Positions 26,339 through 34,791 of a stretch of DNA of 64,000 bases are shown here, in pieces. A program made the position numbers and the translations under genes. Source of the DNA: Aeromicrobium sp. IC_218 (GTDB lineage: Bacteria; Actinomycetota; Actinomycetes; Propionibacteriales; Nocardioidaceae). The notes beneath the pieces were generated by a model, which saw only the letters and a list, made by a program, of their open reading frames with translations, had not been told where the DNA came from and made no database searches. Position 1 is the stretch's first letter. Each line of letters opens with the position of its first letter. The stretch is from the NCBI RefSeq assembly GCF_004336805.1, contig NZ_SJXM01000007.1, forward strand, positions 1 through 64,000, written 5' to 3'.

Positions 26339-27814
26339 ATGCTGCAGCGCACGCCGCCGGGGACGGGCCGCCTGCGGACCGGCGTGCGGTCCCTGCGGTC
26401 CGGCCCGCTCGTCCTCGGCATCGGCCTCCTGGCCGTGCTCGTCCGCCTGCCCCGCCTGGACGCGCCGCTCTCGCCCGACGAGGGCGGGTTCCTCATGGTC
26501 GCGGCCCAGTGGGCACCCGGCTCGTCGCTCTACGGCGACTACTGGGTCGACCGTCCGCCGCTGCTGATGGGCATCTTCGCCGTCGCCGACGCGCTCGGGG
26601 GCAGCGTGCCGCTGCGCCTCCTGGGCGCCGCGGCAGTGCTCGTCTCGGTGCTGCTGGCCGGACGGGTGGCGGCCCTCGTGGCCCCCGGGCGGCCCTCCGC
26701 GCCCGTGCTCGTCGCCGTCGTCGTGGCCGCGCTGGCGTCCACCCCGCTGCACGGCGCGCAGGACGTCAACGGCGAGCTGCTCGCGATGCCGTTCGTCCTG
26801 GCCGGGCTGCTCGCGCTGGTCGCCGGCACCGGACCCGCCCGCTCGGACGCGCTCGCGTGGGCGGCGGCGGGCGTGCTCGCCGCCTGCGCGGTCACGATCA
26901 AGCAGTCCGTCGTCGAGGTCGTCGTGGCCGCGCTGGTCGCCGCCGTCTGGGTCGCCCGGCGCCGTCCGCGCGAGGCCCTCCGGCTGCTCGCCGCGGGCGC
27001 CGCCGGCGCTGTCGTCACGCTGGGACTGGTGCTCGGCTGGGCCGCGTCACGTGGCACCGGACCGCTCGATCTCTGGGACGCCACCGTGCTCTTCCGGATC
27101 GATGCCGGACGCGTCATCCAGACGTCGTCGACGAGCGCGACGGACGCCCGGGCGGCCGGGCTGGTGCTGGCCTTCGTCGCCAGCGGCGCCGCGGTCGTGG
27201 CCGTCGCGTGCCTGCTCCCCCGCCGCGGGGCCGTGCGGCGTCCGTCGCTCCCGCTCGTCCTGGCCCTGGCCGTGCTGGTGACCGAGCTGGTCGTCGTCGC
27301 GGGGGGCGGCAGCTACTGGCGGCACTACCTCGTGGGCACCGTGCCCGGGCTCGCCCTGCTGCTGGCCGCGACGCTCGAGCGGTCACCGCGTCCGAGCCGG
27401 CTGGTGCGTCTCGCGGTGACCGGCACGGCCGCCTCGGCGCTCGTCGCGCTGGTGCCGTCGCTGGCGACGGCGCAGGCGCCCACGGACGACGACCGGCTCG
27501 TGACATACCTGCACGAGAACGCCGGTCCGGAGGACACCGCGGTCACCGCGTTCGGCAACCCCGCGCTGCTGCGCGAGGCCGGGCTCACGAGTCCGTACGA
27601 GCACCTCTGGAGCCTGCCGGTGCGCGTCCGCGACCCCCGCCTGGACGAGCTGCGCGGCGTGCTCGAGCGCGAGCGTCCGACCTGGGTGCTGGTGAGCGGC
27701 CCGACCCTGCGGACCTGGGGCGTCGACGCCGCCGCGGCGCAGATCGTGCTCGACCGCGACTACGCCGTGGTCGCCGTCATCGGCGACCGGTACGTCTACC
27801 GCGTGCGGGCGTAG
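26339..27814 (+). CDS. GT-C-fold polytopic membrane protein (ArnT/PMT-like glycosyltransferase)
   Basis: A 491-residue integral membrane protein with about ten transmembrane segments and a soluble tail from about residue 400. The first extracytoplasmic loop carries RLDAPLSPDEGGFLMVAAQW, with the acidic DE pair typical of GT-C enzymes that use polyprenyl-phosphate sugars, followed by YWVDRPPLLMGIFAVAD. Donor and acceptor are unknown; cell-wall glycan or protein mannosylation are the usual roles. The ATG at 26339 follows TACGGT by 7 nt (leaderless). It lies between the accessory island and the conserved mca block. Confidence 0.82.
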   Translation: MLQRTPPGTGRLRTGVRSLRSGPLVLGIGLLAVLVRLPRLDAPLSPDEGGFLMVAAQWAPGSSLYGDYWVDRPPLLMGIFAVADALGGSVPLRLLGAAAVLVSVLLAGRVAALVAPGRPSAPVLVAVVVAALASTPLHGAQDVNGELLAMPFVLAGLLALVAGTGPARSDALAWAAAGVLAACAVTIKQSVVEVVVAALVAAVWVARRRPREALRLLAAGAAGAVVTLGLVLGWAASRGTGPLDLWDATVLFRIDAGRVIQTSSTSATDARAAGLVLAFVASGAAVVAVACLLPRRGAVRRPSLPLVLALAVLVTELVVVAGGGSYWRHYLVGTVPGLALLLAATLERSPRPSRLVRLAVTGTAASALVALVPSLATAQAPTDDDRLVTYLHENAGPEDTAVTAFGNPALLREAGLTSPYEHLWSLPVRVRDPRLDELRGVLERERPTWVLVSGPTLRTWGVDAAAAQIVLDRDYAVVAVIGDRYVYRVRA

Positions 27815-27815
27815 C

Positions 27816-28061
27816 TCAGGCGCCCGAGCGCGGCTCGTCGCGCTCGTCCGCCACGTCCGCGGACGCGGTGCGGTCGGCGCGCGGGTCGGGCTCCTCGACG
27901 AAGTCGACCTTCTTCAGCTGCTTGGTGAAGTTCCACAGCAGCAGGGCGAGCACGATGCCGAGCAGCACGACCAGGCCGAGCGCGCCCCACCCCGGCTTGA
28001 CGATGTCGGGGTCGATGTTGGGACGGGAGCCGGACTGGGCCAGCAGGACGTACGTGCGCAT
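27816..28061 (-). CDS. Small single-pass membrane protein beside mca
   Basis: An 81-residue protein with a short N-terminal extracytoplasmic part (MRTYVLLAQSGSRPNIDPDIVKPG), one membrane segment (about 26-45, ALGLVVLLGIVLALLLWNF) and a charged cytoplasmic tail beginning TKQLKKVDF. The position next to mca matches a conserved actinobacterial small membrane protein (Rv1083-like in my recollection), of unknown function. It is convergent with the GT-C gene with a one-base gap, and leads away from mca on the same strand with repeats between. Confidence 0.8.
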   Translation of the reverse strand: MRTYVLLAQSGSRPNIDPDIVKPGWGALGLVVLLGIVLALLLWNFTKQLKKVDFVEEPDPRADRTASADVADERDEPRSGA

Positions 28062-28127
28062 GCCTCCAGCCTACGCGGCCCGGTCACGGACCCGGCCGCG
28101 CAGGGACGTCGGCACCCCGCTCGTCGA

Positions 28128-28184
28128 GCTCGTCGAGACGTCCCTTCGACAGGCTCAGGGAACGGACCGCACAGGCTCAGGGAG
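28128..28184. repeat. Dispersed palindromic repeat copy 3
   Basis: TCCCTTCGACAGGCTCAGGGA at 28141-28161, preceded by GCTCGTCGAGCTCGTCGAG and followed by a partial copy ACAGGCTCAGGGAG (28171-28184). It ends two bases before the mca stop codon, as other copies sit at gene 3' ends. Confidence 0.78.
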
Positions 28185-28185
28185 G

Positions 28186-29052
28186 TCAGCGCAGGCCGGC
28201 GAAGAGGTCGTCCTCGGGGACGGTCGTGTCGACGAACGACTTCACCAGCTCGAAGTCCTCGGTCGGCCACACCTCGGCCTGGATCTCGCGCGGCACGGCG
28301 AACCAGAATCCGTCCGGGTCGATCTGCGTGGCGTGGGCGATGAGCGCCTCGTCGCGCACGTGGAAGTACTCGGCGCACTCGACCCGCGTGGTCATCCGCT
28401 TGTCGCGCTCGGGGTCGAGCCAGCTCGCGCGCTCCTTGTACGGGTTCTCCAGGCCGTGCTCGTCCAGCGCCTTGGAGATCGCCTCGTGCCGGGCCACGCT
28501 CCAGCCCACGTGGTAGTAGAGCTTCTGCACCTGCCACGCCTCGCCCAGGTCGGGGTAGCGCTCGGGGTCGGCGGCCGCCTCGAAGGCGTACACGCTGATC
28601 TCGTGGCACTTGATGTGGTCGGGGTGCGGGTAGCCGCCGTTCTCGTCGTACGTCGTCAGGACGTGCGGACGGAACGAGCGGATCAGCTTCACCAGGGGCG
28701 CGGCGGCCTCCTCGATCGGCACCAGCGCGAAGCAGCCCTCGGGCAGCGGCGGCTTCGGGTCGCCCTCGGGCCAGCCGGAGTCGACGAAGCCGAGCCAGTC
28801 CTGCTTGATGCCGAGGATGTCACGGGCACGCGCCATCTCGTCGCGACGGATCTCGGTGATCAGCTCGGGGTTGTCCTCCAGCCCCGGGTGCTGGAACGAG
28901 GGGTTGAGGATCGATCCGCGCTCGCCGCCGGTGCAGGTGGCGACGTGGACGTCCACCCCCTCGGCGACGTACCTCGCGGTCGACGCAGCGCCCTTGCTGG
29001 ACTCGTCGTCCGGGTGGGCGTGCACGTGCATGAGTCGCAGCTTCTCGCTCAC
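28186..29052 (-). CDS. mca: Mycothiol conjugate amidase
   Basis: Zinc amidase that splits mycothiol S-conjugates of toxins to a mercapturic acid and GlcN-inositol for export and recycling. The 288 residues match the usual length; zinc and catalytic motifs are MHVHAHPDDESSKGA near the N-terminus and GGYPHPDHIKCHEIS in the middle, and TCTGGERG is present. The longer C-terminal region (WLDPERDKRMTTRV, FHVRDEAL) distinguishes Mca from MshB. GTG start at 29052 preceded by GGAGAG; the open frame further upstream is antisense to the DUF4307 gene. It shows that the organism makes mycothiol. Confidence 0.96.
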   Translation of the reverse strand: MSEKLRLMHVHAHPDDESSKGAASTARYVAEGVDVHVATCTGGERGSILNPSFQHPGLEDNPELITEIRRDEMARARDILGIKQDWLGFVDSGWPEGDPKPPLPEGCFALVPIEEAAAPLVKLIRSFRPHVLTTYDENGGYPHPDHIKCHEISVYAFEAAADPERYPDLGEAWQVQKLYYHVGWSVARHEAISKALDEHGLENPYKERASWLDPERDKRMTTRVECAEYFHVRDEALIAHATQIDPDGFWFAVPREIQAEVWPTEDFELVKSFVDTTVPEDDLFAGLR

Positions 29053-29142
29053 GTCTCTCCTGTCCGTCGTTCGGCCGGGGCCATCCTTCCATGCAACGTC
29101 ACCGACCACCGTCCCGCTTCCCGCACCTGGGACACTGGGCAC

Positions 29143-29517
29143 GTGACGAACCTGGACGCCCGCTACGGCCGCCGCTCCAAGCCCGCCTGGTTCTGGTGGG
29201 CGTTCGCCGCCGTCGGCATCGTGCTGGGCATCGCCTGGGCGGCCTGGGTGGCCACGGCCGAGAAGCCGGTGAGCGCCTCGCTGCACAGCTACGACGTGGT
29301 CAGCGACACCGAGGTCGTGGTGCGCGTGGACGTCGTGGTCAACACCGACGACCCGGTCGAGTGCACGGTCTACGCCCAGAACATGGCCCACGCCGTCGTC
29401 GGCGAGAAGACGGTGCGGCTCGACTCCGACGACCGCGAGCAGGCGCTGTCGGTGGCGGTGCGCACCCAGGAGCGAGCCGTGAACGGCGTCCTGCGGTCCT
29501 GCCGGGTCGCGCGCTGA
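29143..29517 (+). CDS. DUF4307 membrane protein
   Basis: A 124-residue protein with one N-terminal membrane segment (about 19-40, FWWAFAAVGIVLGIAWAAWVA) and an extracytoplasmic beta-rich domain (VSASLHSYDVVSDTEVVV, DDPVECTVYAQNMAHAVVGEK). This is DUF4307, an actinobacterial family of unknown function regularly found between mca and greA. The GTG at 29143 is chosen because it starts the conserved TNLDARYGRR; a box GACACT lies 6 nt upstream. The gene is divergent from mca with 90 bp between start codons. Confidence 0.88.
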   Translation: MTNLDARYGRRSKPAWFWWAFAAVGIVLGIAWAAWVATAEKPVSASLHSYDVVSDTEVVVRVDVVVNTDDPVECTVYAQNMAHAVVGEKTVRLDSDDREQALSVAVRTQERAVNGVLRSCRVAR

Positions 29518-29521
29518 ACTG

Positions 29522-29577
29522 GTAGCCTTGCGTATTCACCCCGGGCGGGCGCCCGGGGTGCCGTACGTAGAAGGAGG
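29522..29577 (+). promoter_or_regulatory. greA promoter and GC-rich leader hairpin
   Basis: TAGCCT at 29522-29527 is a plausible -10 box, putting the start of transcription near 29534. A perfect 10-bp hairpin (29537-29546 with 29551-29560, loop GGGC) then begins the leader, and AAGGAGG lies at 29571-29577. The hairpin may be an attenuator in the greA leader, or the terminator of the DUF4307 gene. Confidence 0.55.
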
Positions 29578-29583
29578 CATGCC

Positions 29584-30084
29584 ATGACGCAGCCGACGCA
29601 GGACACCATCTGGGTGACGCAGGAGGCGTTCGACCGTCTCCAGGCCGAGCTCGCGCACCTCAAGGGCGAGGTCCGGGCCGACATCACGGCCAAGATCGCC
29701 GCCGCCCGCGACGAGGGCGACCTCAAGGAGAACGGTGGCTACCACGCCGCCCGCGAGGAGCAGGGCAAGACCGAGGCCCGCATCCGCCAGCTCGAGGACA
29801 TGCTGCGTCGCGCCGAGGTGGGCGAGGCCCCCGCCGACGACGGCCTGGTCGAGGCCGGCATGAAGGTGACGATCAAGTTCGCCGGCGACTCCGAGACCGA
29901 GACCTTCCTGCTGGGCGCGCGCGAGCTGCTGAGCATGGACTCCAGCGTCGACCTCGACGTCTTCTCCCCCACGTCCCCGCTCGGTGCGGCGATCATGGGC
30001 AAGAAGCGCGGCGACTCCGCGTCCTACGAGGCGCCCAACGGCCGCACCATCGCGGTCGAGATCGTCGACGCCGTCCCGTTCTGA
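29584..30084 (+). CDS. greA: Transcription elongation factor GreA
   Basis: Rescues backtracked RNA polymerase by stimulating transcript cleavage in the secondary channel. The 166 residues comprise the N-terminal coiled coil (IWVTQEAFDRLQAELAHL through KGEVRADITAKIAAARDEGD, with the tip acidic residues in DEGDLKENGGY), and the C-terminal FKBP-like domain (VTIKFAGDSETETFLLG, SPTSPLGAAIMGKKRGDS). Start ATG at 29584 follows AAGGAGG. It is monocistronic, with a hairpin terminator shared with convergent ilvA. Confidence 0.96.
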   Translation: MTQPTQDTIWVTQEAFDRLQAELAHLKGEVRADITAKIAAARDEGDLKENGGYHAAREEQGKTEARIRQLEDMLRRAEVGEAPADDGLVEAGMKVTIKFAGDSETETFLLGARELLSMDSSVDLDVFSPTSPLGAAIMGKKRGDSASYEAPNGRTIAVEIVDAVPF

Positions 30085-30110
30085 GCCTCACCGCCGCGCG
30101 GCTCCGCCGC

Positions 30111-30167
30111 GATCTGGACGCGAAGAGACCACGTTCCTGGGGGACGTGGTCTCTTTGCGTCCACATC
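30111..30167. terminator. Bidirectional terminator between greA and ilvA (hairpin family member 1)
   Basis: A 24-bp stem (30111-30134 with 30144-30167, two imperfect pairs) and a 9-nt loop, with CTCTTT in the descending arm. The outer stem GATSTGGACGC / GCGTCCACATC is shared with the hairpin at 58728-58790 while the inner stem differs. Confidence 0.82.
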
Positions 30168-30193
30168 CGGGTGGAACCGGGCTCGGGTGCGGG

Positions 30194-31384
30194 TCAGAGC
30201 AGGTCGTAGCCCAGGCCGGTGAGCGTCTCGCGCACCTGCGCCTGCTGGTCGGTGCCACGGGTCGAGACCTGCAGGGCCACCTCGACCTGGCGCACGCCCA
30301 ACGACTCCGACGTCCGGTCGTGCTGCACGTTGAGGATGTTGACCTGCAGCTCGGCCAGGGCCACCAGCAGGCGCATGAGCTCGCCCGGCCGGTCGGGGAT
30401 GCGCAGCCGGAAGGCCAGGAAGCGGCCGGCCGCGTTGAGGCCGTGGCGGATGACCTCCATGAGCACGAGCGCGTCGATGTTGCCGCCGGACAGCACGGCG
30501 ACCACCGGGCCCTCGAACCGTCCGGGGTGCTCCATGAGGGCCGCGACGCCGGCCGCGCCGGACGGCTCCACGAGCATCTTGGTGCGCTCGAGCAGCTGCA
30601 GCAGCGCCTGGCTCATCGCCTCCTCGCTGACCGTCAGCACCTCGTCCAGGTGCTTCTCGATGACGTCGAACGGGATCTGGCCCGGTCGCGAGACCGCGAT
30701 GCCGTCGGCCATCGTCGGGCCCAGGTCGACCTCGACCGGCGCGCCGCTGCTCAGCGACGGCACGTACGTGGACGCCGCCTCGGCCTGCACGCCGACGATG
30801 CGGACGTCCGGGTGCTGCTCGCGCAGGAGCGCGATGCCCGCGGCCAGCCCGCCGCCGCCGATGGGCACCAGGATCGTGCGGACGTCCGGCACCTGCTCGA
30901 CGATCTCCAGGCCGACGGTGCCCTGCCCCGCGAGGATGTCGTCGTGGTCGAACGGGTGGATGAACTCCGCCCCGGTGCGCTCGGCGTAGGCCTGCGCCTC
31001 CTTGACCGCCTCGGTCACGCCACCGTGGACGAACTCGACGTCGGCGCCGTAACCGCGGGTCGCGCTGACCTTGGGGATCGCGGCGCCCTCGGGCATGAAG
31101 ATGCGCGCCTTCGTGTCGAGCATCTTGGCGGCCAGCGCGACGCCCTGCGCGTGGTTGCCGGCGCTGGCCGCGACGACTCCGCGCGAGCGCTCCTCGGGGC
31201 TCAGCCGGGCGATGCGGACGTACGCGCCGCGGATCTTGAACGAGCCGGTGCGCTGCAGGTTCTCGCACTTGAGCCGCACGGTCGTCCCGGCCAGGTCGCT
31301 GAGCCAGCGCGAGCTGACGCAGGGGGTCGTGGTGGCGACCCCGTCGAGCAGGGACCGGGCGGTGACGACGTCGCTGAGCTGCAC
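30194..31384 (-). CDS. ilvA: Threonine ammonia-lyase (threonine dehydratase)
   Basis: PLP enzyme converting L-threonine to 2-oxobutanoate and ammonia, either for isoleucine synthesis or for threonine breakdown. The 396 residues include the PLP lysine in RTGSFKIRGAY, SAGNHAQGVAL, the phosphate-binding loop GGGGLAAG and, from about 320, one ACT-like domain (FRLRIPDRPGELMRLLVAL). A single short ACT domain rather than two places it with the catabolic/biosynthetic hybrid type common in actinobacteria; serine may also be a substrate. GTG start at 31384 follows TAGGGT by 6 nt (leaderless). Confidence 0.94.
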   Translation of the reverse strand: MQLSDVVTARSLLDGVATTTPCVSSRWLSDLAGTTVRLKCENLQRTGSFKIRGAYVRIARLSPEERSRGVVAASAGNHAQGVALAAKMLDTKARIFMPEGAAIPKVSATRGYGADVEFVHGGVTEAVKEAQAYAERTGAEFIHPFDHDDILAGQGTVGLEIVEQVPDVRTILVPIGGGGLAAGIALLREQHPDVRIVGVQAEAASTYVPSLSSGAPVEVDLGPTMADGIAVSRPGQIPFDVIEKHLDEVLTVSEEAMSQALLQLLERTKMLVEPSGAAGVAALMEHPGRFEGPVVAVLSGGNIDALVLMEVIRHGLNAAGRFLAFRLRIPDRPGELMRLLVALAELQVNILNVQHDRTSESLGVRQVEVALQVSTRGTDQQAQVRETLTGLGYDLL

Positions 31385-31424
31385 CCGGCCACCCTACGGC
31401 CGCCGGGAGCGACCCCGGCGGACG

Positions 31425-32564
31425 CTAGGCCTGCTCGGGCGAGGGCTCCTCGACGGGCGGATGGTGCTCGTCGGCCGGCAGTCCGTCCGCGGCGAACCGC
31501 TCCCCCTCCTCGGTGGCCAGGTGCCGGACGACGCCGTTGATGCACGCGGCGATCGGGACGGCCACGAGGGCGCCCACGACGCCACCCACGGTGATGCCGG
31601 CGACGATCGCCAGGATCACGCCGAGCGGGTGGACCGAGACGATCCGGCCCATCACGAACGGCTGCAACACGTGGCTCTCGATCTGCTGGATGGCCAGCAC
31701 CGCGAGCAGCATGAACAGGGCCGTCCACGGCCCCTGCGCGACGAGCGCGACGCCGACGGCTACGAGCCCGGACGTGAACGCACCGATGATCGGCACGAAC
31801 GCGCCCAGGAAGACCAGCACGCCGATGGCCAGCGCCAGCGGGACGTTCAGCAGCGACGCGGCCAGCGCGATGCCGACGGCGTCCACGAAGGCCACGACGA
31901 TGGTGGCGCGGACGAACGCGGTCAGCGAGTGCCAGGCGGTCTCGCCCGAGGAGTGCACGCGGTCGCGCGCCGTGCGCGGGAACAGCAGCACGATCCAGGC
32001 CCAGATCCGCTTGCCGTCGTAGAGGAAGAAGATCGACGCGAACAGCACCACGAACAGACCGGCGACGAAGTGGCTGACCGTCACGCCGACCTCGCCGGCG
32101 GTCGCGAACAGGACGCCGTCGGCCTGCGCGATCTTCTCCTGCGCGGTGTCGATGTAGCGCTGCAGCTGCGCGTCGGTGAGGTGCAGCGGCCCGGTCTGCA
32201 GCCAGTCCTGCAGGTCGGCGATGCCGTCGACGACGCGGCGGCGCAGGTCGTCGAACTGGCGCGAGACCTGCGAGCCCACCAGCAGCACCAGGCCGGCGAC
32301 GATCGCCAGGAACCCCAGGACGACCGCGAGCGTGCCCACCGAGCGCGGCACGTGCCAGCGCTCCAGCCGGTCGACCACCCCGGACGTCAGCGCGGTCAGC
32401 AGCAGGGCGACGGCGATCGGCACGGTGATCGCCGAGAAGAAGTTGAGCAGCCACAGCAGCGCGTAGGTGGCGACGCCGAGCAGCAGCAGCCGCCACGCCC
32501 AGCCGGTCGCGATCTCCATGCCCCGCGGGAACGTCGGACGGCCGGCCTCTCGTCGCTCGCTCAC
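31425..32564 (-). CDS. AI-2E family transporter (UPF0118)
   Basis: A 379-residue polytopic membrane protein with the AI-2E exporter layout: two N-terminal segments (AWRLLLLGVATYALLWLL, ITVPIAVALLLTAL), a long amphipathic region, then VFLGAFVPIIGAFTSGLVAV and the signature HVLQPFVMGRIVSVHPLGV near 300, followed by GGVVGALVAVPIAACI. Members export autoinducer-2, indole or ions; the substrate is not deducible. The GTG at 32564 follows TAGTGT by 7 nt, suggesting a leaderless mRNA. It lies 40 bp upstream of ilvA on the same strand. Confidence 0.9.
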   Translation of the reverse strand: MSERREAGRPTFPRGMEIATGWAWRLLLLGVATYALLWLLNFFSAITVPIAVALLLTALTSGVVDRLERWHVPRSVGTLAVVLGFLAIVAGLVLLVGSQVSRQFDDLRRRVVDGIADLQDWLQTGPLHLTDAQLQRYIDTAQEKIAQADGVLFATAGEVGVTVSHFVAGLFVVLFASIFFLYDGKRIWAWIVLLFPRTARDRVHSSGETAWHSLTAFVRATIVVAFVDAVGIALAASLLNVPLALAIGVLVFLGAFVPIIGAFTSGLVAVGVALVAQGPWTALFMLLAVLAIQQIESHVLQPFVMGRIVSVHPLGVILAIVAGITVGGVVGALVAVPIAACINGVVRHLATEEGERFAADGLPADEHHPPVEEPSPEQA

Positions 32565-32647
32565 ACCGGCGACACTATCGGGAACACGGCAAGCCGCTCG
32601 GTGGTTGAGAGCGGTGGACCGGCTTCCCGGCCGGCGGAAAGGTGACC

Positions 32648-33283
32648 ATGATCTTCGGCTTCGACAAGACCGCCATGCCCGAGCGCGAGAAGGCGCTCCC
32701 GGGCCGTCCGACCCGCCCGTTCGCGGTCGGCGACAAGCACCTCGTCACCGGCAACCCGATCGAGACCGACGGCCCCGAGGGCTTCGAGGTCGCCGTGTTC
32801 GGCCTCGGCTGCTTCTGGGGCGAGGAGAAGACGTTCTGGGAGCAGCCCGGCGTCTGGTCCACGTCCGTGGGCTACGCGGGCGGCTACACCCCGAACCCCA
32901 CGTACGAGGAGACCTGCACCGGCCGCACCGGCCACGCCGAGGTCGTCCGGGTGATCTTCGACCCGAGCGTGACCTCGTACGACGACCTGCTCAAGGTCTT
33001 CTGGGAGAACCACGACCCGACGCAGGGCATGCGCCAGGGCAACGACCGCGGCAGCCAGTACCGCTCGGTGCTGCTGACCACGTCGCCCGAGCAGCAGGCG
33101 AAGGCGGAGGCGTCGCGCGACCGCTACCAAGAGCAGATGACGAAGTCCGGCTACGGCACGATCACCACCGAGATCAAGCCCCTGCAGGACTACTTCTACG
33201 CCGAGGAGTACCACCAGCAGTACCTGGTGAAGAACCCCTTCGGCTACTGCCCGCTGCACGCCACGGGCGTCTCGTACGCCTGA
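32648..33283 (+). CDS. msrA: Peptide-methionine (S)-S-oxide reductase
   Basis: Repairs methionine-S-sulfoxide in proteins using thioredoxin. In the 211 residues the catalytic cysteine is C55 in [63 protein letters not shown] and the C-terminal [14 protein letters not shown] with the likely recycling cysteine follow. The N-terminal 45 residues (from [10 protein letters not shown]) are the longer MsrA form. ATG at 32648 is preceded by GGAAAGG and is preferred to a GTG two codons earlier. A hairpin terminator follows. Confidence 0.96.
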   Translation: MIFGFDKTAMPEREKALPGRPTRPFAVGDKHLVTGNPIETDGPEGFEVAVFGLGCFWGEEKTFWEQPGVWSTSVGYAGGYTPNPTYEETCTGRTGHAEVVRVIFDPSVTSYDDLLKVFWENHDPTQGMRQGNDRGSQYRSVLLTTSPEQQAKAEASRDRYQEQMTKSGYGTITTEIKPLQDYFYAEEYHQQYLVKNPFGYCPLHATGVSYA

Positions 33284-33294
33284 CCGAGCAGCAC

Positions 33295-33332
33295 CGAGGG
33301 CCCCGTCGATCCACGGATCGGCGGGGCCCTCG
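33295..33332 (+). terminator. msrA terminator
   Basis: An 18-bp GC-rich stem (33295-33312 with 33315-33332) with one G-U pair and a minimal loop, 11 bp after the msrA stop. Confidence 0.82.
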
Positions 33333-33392
33333 TCGTCGGTCGGACGTCCGCGGACGCGCCCCGGTGCGTCCGCGGTCTGGCACGCTGGCGTC

Positions 33393-33647
33393 ATGGCCTG
33401 GGGTGAGCTCGCTGTCGACGCGTGGCGCCTCCTGCTGTGGGTCGTCATCCCGGCGGCGGTCGGCGTCGCGTGCTTCCGGCGCAGCCGCCACCTGAGCGGT
33501 CGCCCGGTGCCGACCAGCCTGCTCATCGCCGTCGCCGCCGCGCTCGTGCCGTTGCTCTGGCTAGTCGTGTGGGTGGTCAACAAGGACCGCACGGACCGCG
33601 AGTGGCAGCGTCACCGGCTCGAGCGCGCGACCGTCGCCCCGGGCTGA
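33393..33647 (+). CDS. Small two-segment membrane protein
   Basis: An 84-residue protein with two predicted membrane helices (about 12-28, RLLLWVVIPAAVGVACF, and 42-62, SLLIAVAAALVPLLWLVVWVV) separated by a basic loop (RRSRHLSGRPVP), and a charged C-terminal tail (NKDRTDREWQRHRLER). No family is recognised. The hydrophobicity pattern and GC-rich third positions support coding. The ATG at 33393 has no Shine-Dalgarno and follows the msrA terminator, so it has its own promoter; no convincing -10 was seen. Confidence 0.6.
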   Translation: MAWGELAVDAWRLLLWVVIPAAVGVACFRRSRHLSGRPVPTSLLIAVAAALVPLLWLVVWVVNKDRTDREWQRHRLERATVAPG

Positions 33648-33681
33648 GCGGCCCGCTTCGACCCGGGCATATGGTTGAAGC

Positions 33682-34728
33682 ATGAACAATCTTGTCGCGC
33701 GGGTCTCGGGACCGAGCGCCGTGGACCTGGTCGAGGAGCCCGACGTCGAGACGCTGCCCGCGGGACGCGTCGAGGTCACGATCACGTACTGCGGCGTCTG
33801 CGCCACCGACACCCACAACTACACCTCCGGACCGGGCCCCATCCCGGCCTCGGTCTTCGGCCACGAGTGGACCGGCACGATCGCGCGGGTCGCGGACGAC
33901 GTCACGACCGTGGCCGTGGGCGACCGGGTCGTCGCCTGCGTCGGTCCGGCCTGCGGCACCTGCGCCATGTGCGTCGCCGGCCACCCCGAGCACTGCGACA
34001 CCGCGTTCGCCGAGGCCAACGGCGTCACGCCGGACAGCCCCACCCACGGTGGCTTCGCCCAGCGGCTCGTCGTCCCGGCCCGCCGGGTCATGAAGGTGCT
34101 GCCCGGCGTCTCGGACGTCCAGGCGGCCATGGTCGAGCCGACCGCGGTGACCTACCACGCGGTCAAGCGCACGAAGCAGCCCCTGGGCGCGATCGTCGTC
34201 GTGCAGGGCGCGGGTCCGATCGGCCTGCTGGCCGCCCAGCACGCGCGGCACGCGGGCGCCGGACGGCTCGTCGTCATCGAGCCGAACGAGCAGCGTCGCG
34301 CCGCCGCCGAGGCGCTGGGCTTCACCGAGGTCTTCGCGCCCGGCGACGAGGTCGCCGCCCACCTGGCCGAGATCACCGACGGGCTCGGCGCGGACGTGCT
34401 CTACGAGTGCACCGGCGTGGCCGCCCTGCTGCAGCCGTCGGCGGCGATGGTGCGCCGCGGCGGGACGCTGTCGCTGCTCGGCTTCCCGATGACCGACTCG
34501 ACGGTCAGCTACGGCGACTGGCAGGTGCGTGAGCTGACCGTGATCGGCTCGCTCGCGTACAACCACGAGGACTTCCTCGGGTCGATGCGCGCGATCGCGG
34601 ACGGCTCCGTGGACGTCACCGGGCTGCACACCGGCACCGTGGGCCTCGGCGAGCTGGCCGGGCTCATGGACGAGCTCGACTCCGGCCGGACCTCGCACGC
34701 CAAGGTGCTGGTCGACCCGACGCGCTGA
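33682..34728 (+). CDS. Zinc-dependent alcohol dehydrogenase (MDR superfamily)
   Basis: A 348-residue medium-chain dehydrogenase/reductase. The catalytic zinc ligands are the cysteine in TYCGVCATDTHNY and the histidine-glutamate of FGHEWTG; the structural zinc site is the four-cysteine lobe in CVGPACGTCAMCVAGHPEHC. The nucleotide fold shows VVVQGAGPIGLLAAQHA, then VIEPNEQRR, whose glutamate suggests NAD preference. It resembles sorbitol/threonine-dehydrogenase-like members; substrate unknown. The ATG at 33682 follows TATGGT by 6 nt (leaderless). Confidence 0.9.
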   Translation: MNNLVARVSGPSAVDLVEEPDVETLPAGRVEVTITYCGVCATDTHNYTSGPGPIPASVFGHEWTGTIARVADDVTTVAVGDRVVACVGPACGTCAMCVAGHPEHCDTAFAEANGVTPDSPTHGGFAQRLVVPARRVMKVLPGVSDVQAAMVEPTAVTYHAVKRTKQPLGAIVVVQGAGPIGLLAAQHARHAGAGRLVVIEPNEQRRAAAEALGFTEVFAPGDEVAAHLAEITDGLGADVLYECTGVAALLQPSAAMVRRGGTLSLLGFPMTDSTVSYGDWQVRELTVIGSLAYNHEDFLGSMRAIADGSVDVTGLHTGTVGLGELAGLMDELDSGRTSHAKVLVDPTR

Positions 34729-34791
34729 CCGTCGCGGACCCGGCCGGAGCGGCCGGGTCCCGGCGCGAGCCGGGGTGCGTGGGACGTGGGG

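Noticed and set aside
26113-29517. 1134-codon plus-strand frame spanning the GT-C gene, the small membrane gene and mca
   Set aside because: Only its last 124 codons (DUF4307) are real; the remainder overlaps well-identified genes in other frames.
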